A stretch of DNA of 64,000 nucleotides. It comes from VGJW01 sp035285595. GTDB lineage: Bacteria > Cyanobacteriota > Sericytochromatia > S15B-MN24 > VGJW01. The stretch's first letter is position 1. Each line of letters starts with the position of its first letter. Position numbers and translations under genes: made by a program. Where the stretch lies: positions 5,537 through 69,536 of the forward strand of contig JAYKGV010000004.1 of NCBI GenBank assembly GCA_035285595.1, given 5' to 3'. Under the pieces are notes generated by a model, which was not told the origin of the DNA, did not search any database, and worked only from the letters and a program-made list of their open reading frames with translations. Below, piece after piece: positions 60,618 through 64,000 of this stretch.

Positions 60618-62699
60618 ATGGCTTATCGGATGCGCGTTCTTGGTTTGATGTCGGGCACCTCAGCCGACGGCATTGATGTGGCGCAGGTGGTGTTCTGGAC
60701 CGAGAGAGGGCGAATCCGCCATCGCCTCGAGGGCCACATGACAGTGCCGTATCCTGCGGGGCTCGGTGACCGTATCCGCGCCGTAGGGCCCTCCACGACG
60801 CTGGAGGAGGTGGCGAGGTTGGACGTGGAGGTAGCCTCCGCTTTTGCCGGTGCCGTGGCAGCGGTACCCATCCAGTGGCGTAAGTTTCCGGATGAGACCA
60901 TCCAGCTGATAGGTAGTCACGGCCAGACGGTTTTGCATTTGCCGGGTGTAGCGTCGGTCCAGATTGGTTCACCTGCGAGAATCGCCGCATGGACGGGACT
61001 CACCACAGTCGGGGACTTTCGGGCCACGGACTTGGCCCTGGGTGGGCAAGGAGCTCCCTTGGTGCCTCACTCGGATCACGTGTTCTATGGCCTGGAGGAT
61101 GAGGACACCCTCTGCCTGAACCTCGGCGGGATCGCGAACCTCACCGTACTCCCGCGGCACCATCCACCCCTGGGTTTCGATACCGGGCCAGCCAACATGG
61201 TCCTCGATGGTCTCGCGCAGGAACTTCTTGGAAAGCCCTGCGACTATGGCGGCCTCGCAGCTCACAGAGGTCAGGTCCATGAGGTCTTGCTGGATGAGTT
61301 GCTTGACGACGACTACTTCCGGAAACTGCCCCCCAAGTCAACGGGCCGCGAGGCGTTCGGTGCCTCCTATGTAGCCCGTCTCATCGCCAGGGGCAACGAG
61401 CTGGGCCTTTCGCCCGAGGACATGCTGGCGACTGCGACCGAGCTGACTGCCTGCACCGTGGTGGAGGGATTGCAGCTTTGGTGGGGCGACACCTTGAGGT
61501 GGCAGTTCCGTCCCAGACTTGTGCGGGTGGGCGGGGGAGGTGTGAAGAACCATGCCTTGATGGGTCGACTCATGCAACGATTCAAGGATCTCCGTATCAG
61601 AGTCGAATTGATTCCTGACGCCGAGGCCCGCGAGGCCATGGCCTTCGCCCTGTTCGCCTATGAGGCGGTGCTCGGACGCAGCAACCATGCCCCTGAGGCC
61701 ACGGGTGCCAGCCGGCCTGGGATACTCGGCACGATCGCCCCTGGGGCCAACTATGAGCGCCTCATTCTGGACGTGCCATGGATACGACACGATCCCCATC
61801 TGCCACCGACAGAGCGACGTCATCCAGGCACCGTGAACCTGGACAAGGTTCCTGCTTCTGACATCATCGAGCACTTCGCGGCGGAGGAAGACCATGTAAC
61901 GGCTGCAGTTCGCTGCGCTCAGGAATCTCTTGCGAGGCTGCTCGCGGATGCGGCGGACCGGTTTGGCAAGGGGGGGCGGTTAATCTATTTGGGTGCAGGG
62001 ACGTCTGGGCGTCTTGGTGTTCTCGATGCGGCGGAATGCCCTCCCACCTTTTCTACGGATCCCGGGCGGGTGCTGGGCTTCATGGCTGGCGGCCCCGCCG
62101 CGCTGACTCGCGCCGTCGAGGGCGCCGAAGACCGCGGCGAGTTGGGGGTGGCCGACCTCGAAGGAGCCGCCGTGGGCCCATTGGATGTGGTGGTCGGCTT
62201 GTCGGCCTCGGGAGGGGCTGCTTACGTTCGGGAAGGGCTGGCGCTTGCTCGCGCCCGCGGAGCGCTGACGGCGCTCGTGACTTGCGTGCCTCAAGAAGGT
62301 CGCTGGCCGGGGGGCAAGCCTCCGGTGGACCACTTGATTGAGATCATCACGGGACCGGAGTTGCTGACGGGCAGTACCCGCCTCAAGGCCGGGACGGCCA
62401 CCAAAATTGTTCTGGGGGCGCTGTCCACCGGAATCATGGTGCTGACCGGCAAGACGTGGGGGAATCTGATGGTTGACGTCAACGTCTCCAACCGCAAGCT
62501 GCGTGATCGGGCCATTCGTATCGTCGAGGAAATCGTGTTGTGTCCTCAAGAACAAGCTGAGCAACTGCTTGATGCCGCGGGGGGCAAGGTCAAGCTTGCG
62601 GCGGCGATGGGACTGCTGGATGTTGGACCAGAAGAAGCGGCACGTCGTCTGGAGGCTGTAAGGGGCCGTCTGCGGAGGCTTGAGCGGCGGAGGTCTTGA
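60618..62699 (+). CDS. AnmK-MurQ fusion: anhydro-MurNAc kinase plus MurNAc 6-phosphate etherase
   Basis: This 693-residue fusion has residues 1 to about 390 as AnmK (G-L-M-S-G-T-S-A-D-G-I-D near 8-19, G-S-H-G-Q-T-V near 98-104, N-L-G-G-I-A-N and the catalytic D-T-G-P). From about 395 it is MurQ (G-A-G-T-S-G-R-L-G-V-L-D, active Glu in A-E-C-P-P-T-F, second Glu in V-E-G-A-E-D, and the D-V-N-V-S-N end motif). AnmK makes MurNAc 6-phosphate from 1,6-anhydroMurNAc; MurQ converts it to GlcNAc 6-phosphate plus lactate. These are consecutive steps. The usual S-G-R-T-P phosphate loop of MurQ reads S-G-G-A-A here. Confidence 0.93.
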   Translation: MAYRMRVLGLMSGTSADGIDVAQVVFWTERGRIRHRLEGHMTVPYPAGLGDRIRAVGPSTTLEEVARLDVEVASAFAGAVAAVPIQWRKFPDETIQLIGSHGQTVLHLPGVASVQIGSPARIAAWTGLTTVGDFRATDLALGGQGAPLVPHSDHVFYGLEDEDTLCLNLGGIANLTVLPRHHPPLGFDTGPANMVLDGLAQELLGKPCDYGGLAAHRGQVHEVLLDELLDDDYFRKLPPKSTGREAFGASYVARLIARGNELGLSPEDMLATATELTACTVVEGLQLWWGDTLRWQFRPRLVRVGGGGVKNHALMGRLMQRFKDLRIRVELIPDAEAREAMAFALFAYEAVLGRSNHAPEATGASRPGILGTIAPGANYERLILDVPWIRHDPHLPPTERRHPGTVNLDKVPASDIIEHFAAEEDHVTAAVRCAQESLARLLADAADRFGKGGRLIYLGAGTSGRLGVLDAAECPPTFSTDPGRVLGFMAGGPAALTRAVEGAEDRGELGVADLEGAAVGPLDVVVGLSASGGAAYVREGLALARARGALTALVTCVPQEGRWPGGKPPVDHLIEIITGPELLTGSTRLKAGTATKIVLGALSTGIMVLTGKTWGNLMVDVNVSNRKLRDRAIRIVEEIVLCPQEQAEQLLDAAGGKVKLAAAMGLLDVGPEEAARRLEAVRGRLRRLERRRS

Positions 62700-62763
62700 G
62701 TCGCGCGGCGGCTCCGAACGTTTCGAGAAGAGGATGCCCGCCCCTTGAGTCAAGTGTTGTGGG

Positions 62764-62769
62764 TATAAA
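62764..62769 (+). promoter_or_regulatory. TATAAA -10-like element before the lipoprotein at 62778
   Basis: TATAAA ends eight bases before ATG 62778. A TTGAGT lies 14 bases upstream, an unusually short spacer. The patch is A+T rich compared with its flanks. Confidence 0.4.
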
Positions 62770-62777
62770 ACCCAAGT

Positions 62778-63569
62778 ATGTGCCATGTCTTGATCCTTAT
62801 AGGATTGATTGGGACTTGACCGACGGGATTCTTGGTCGCTTGTGGCCCAGGACCGTCCACTGCCCCATCGCGAGGGAGCGGCTCATCGGGTCTTCTACCG
62901 ATCAGGCGAGCCCTGCAGGGTGCGGTTCGTCGCCCGACTCCTCCACCTCCGAGAAGGCTGCCCACACCCCCTCCCGCTCGAGGAAGGCGAGGTCGGCCGG
63001 CTCCTCTGCTCCAAACTTTAAGGCCATCGCCCACTCCCTCGTCGAGTCCCACCCCAGTCCTGTTTGACGTCCGACAAGACTTCACGCTTTCGGCTCAGGG
63101 GAATCGAGGCTGGACATTCTTGGAATCATCAGGCGGAGGGGACCGGCAGATGACGGCTCGAGCAAACCGCTACGGTGTCCTGACGTGGACTGGGCTATGG
63201 CGAGATGATTCCTTGGTCGGCGATCGTGCCAATAATGGCAGCCTTCGCCCTGCAGGTAGGGTGTTTCTGCATCCTGCAGGCTTTTACCGGACGGTCGTTC
63301 AGTGGAGGGCTCCCGGCGCAGGCATCGCCCGACACACTTGTTCGGTGCGTTCTCTCCTGATGGCCGGCAACGGAGTCGGGTATGTTTTTATGGTCAACGG
63401 TGTCCCACGCTACGCTGGAACTCTCACCCCCACGGAGTTTGCGACGTTCGAAGTTTCGGAAGTCATGGCCTCGGGCGCAACGGCAAGGTTCGAGTTGGAT
63501 GCCAACCAAGGCAACAACGGGGCTGACTGGACTGATCTCGGGTGGACGATCGAGTGGCAGGAGCCCTGA
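62778..63569 (+). pseudogene. Lipoprotein with in-frame UGA in its signal peptide
   Basis: From ATG 62778 the frame reads M-C-H-V-L-I-L-I-G-L-I-G-T, then TGA (62817-62819), then P-T-G-F-L-V-A-C-G. Ignoring the TGA this is a lipoprotein signal with lipobox L-V-A-C at about 19-22. It continues with an Arg/Pro-rich linker (ending P-S-P-T-P-S-S-S-P-T-P) and a beta-sandwich-like domain of about 160 residues with H-P-A-G-F-Y-R-T-V-V-Q-W-x-A-P, like carbohydrate-binding-type modules of secreted proteins. The gene is damaged by a point mutation or base error, or the UGA is read through; nothing around it resembles a SECIS. Confidence 0.5.
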
Positions 63570-63593
63570 GGCTGAGAAGCCGGGTGTGTTCGG

Positions 63594-64000
63594 TCAGTGA
63601 CGCGCCAACCACACCTCGAGGTCTTCCGGACGATTGAAGTCCAGCAGGTCCTCCGCCAGCTGCTCCAGCGCATCAAGTGACAGAGCTTCCATCATGGCCA
63701 AGGCCTCGCCCCCCGGCAGCGCCACTCGCCGGCCAAGCAAGCGCGAGATCGTCCGTATCAGCTGGGCCTTGCGACCGAGCTCCTCTCCCTGAGCCTTGCC
63801 TTCGGCTTTACCTTCAGCCACGCCCTCAGCCCGGCCCTCAGCCACGCCTTCGGCTTTCCCTTCGGCCTTCAGACGCGCGACCAGTTCCTGATAGAACCGC
63901 GTGTGCTCCAGACTCATCGCAACCTCCGCAAGCTCGAGAAACGACGGGAAGAGACAGCTCCGCAGGATTTCATAGTAGCCGATGCGGTCTGGCTCGGGCA
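63594..64000 (-). CDS. Rpn/PD-(D/E)XK transposase-family protein, N-terminal part outside the window
   Basis: The end of a protein whose frame is open to the right edge. The visible part has an E-L-A-E-V-A-M-S-L-E stretch, then seven to eight A-E-G-K/V-type repeats (about residues 45-75 of the visible part) and a DUF4351-like end (L-L-x-x-R-x-x-L, L-D-A-L-E-x-L-A-E-D-L-L-D-F). This is characteristic of Rpn family recombination-promoting nucleases/putative transposases. ATG 63917 is not the true start, because the preceding codons are coding. Confidence 0.75.
   Translation of the reverse strand, partial: PEPDRIGYYEILRSCLFPSFLELAEVAMSLEHTRFYQELVARLKAEGKAEGVAEGRAEGVAEGKAEGKAQGEELGRKAQLIRTISRLLGRRVALPGGEALAMMEALSLDALEQLAEDLLDFNRPEDLEVWLARH

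Noticed and set aside
62696..63067. Alternative serine-rich frame overlapping the interrupted lipoprotein
   Set aside because: It starts at the murQ stop without a signal peptide and ends before the conserved domain; the other frame carries the lipobox, linker and domain continuously.

Overview
The window is 64 kb of high-GC bacterial chromosome with about 52 protein genes, two adjacent tRNA-Glu genes, and no rRNA, CRISPR array or intact insertion sequence. The cell is clearly diderm: there are many lipobox signal peptides, a TolC-type channel, SLH/beta-barrel surface proteins and class A PBP/peptidoglycan recycling genes. The order ldpA-like, Ycf45-like R3H ATPase, (PBP), tmk, together with an Alternative Complex III, points to a non-photosynthetic relative of Cyanobacteria (Sericytochromatia-like lineages). 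That placement is inference from gene families and was not tested by a tree.

Layout. 1-7.3 kb: a very large TPR protein (5' end outside the window), a PdxJ-like protein with altered catalytic residues, and the protease HtpX. 7.3-15.6 kb: a flagellar rod/hook-like protein, a beta-propeller lipoprotein, small unknowns, QueG, an aldehyde dehydrogenase and an SDR reductase. 15.7-21.9 kb: actA-B1-B2-C-D-E, a quinol-oxidising Alternative Complex III, ended by a good terminator. 22-29.9 kb: a cluster of lineage-specific lipoproteins, including two paralogous pairs arranged A-B-B'-A'. 29.9-32.6 kb: an MprF-type GNAT protein coupled to an ABC exporter. 32.9-33.1 kb: two tRNA-Glu genes with promoter and terminator. 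33.2-37.8 kb: an SLH-barrel protein, a second secreted barrel-like protein, NagZ-like GH3 and a lipoprotein. 37.8-42.3 kb: a FeoC-like regulator divergent from selA-selB-trmJ. 42.3-47.5 kb: QueF, a GT-B-like protein, a tandem UspA, a RibD with a dead deaminase half, and DAHP synthase. 47.5-48.1 kb: a selenocysteine peroxiredoxin whose UGA splits the frame. 49.2-52.8 kb: glk, a secreted LIM/DA1-like peptidase, tolC and an unknown. 52.9-58.2 kb: ldpA-like, R3H ATPase, PBP1A, tmk. 58.3-60.5 kb: a membrane protein, a phasin-like protein and a nuclease-dead TnpB-family protein sharing one open frame. 60.6-62.7 kb: an AnmK-MurQ fusion. 62.8-64 kb: a lipoprotein interrupted by UGA and the end of an Rpn-family protein.

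How the parts fit. SelA and SelB supply selenocysteine machinery for at least one client in the same window, the peroxiredoxin. NagZ-like and AnmK-MurQ form a peptidoglycan-recycling route. QueG and QueF are two steps of queuosine synthesis. ActA-E would pass electrons from quinol to a cytochrome or oxidase encoded elsewhere. A recurrent promoter arrangement (TAnnnT hexamer 5-8 bases before the start codon, no Shine-Dalgarno) precedes at least ten genes and suggests frequent leaderless transcription.

The most unusual items are the RuvC-dead TnpB-like protein in frame with a phasin-like gene, the UGA-containing peroxiredoxin with local SECIS-like stems, the secreted DA1-like LIM peptidase, and two vitamin-pathway enzymes (PdxJ-like, RibD) that have lost catalytic residues.
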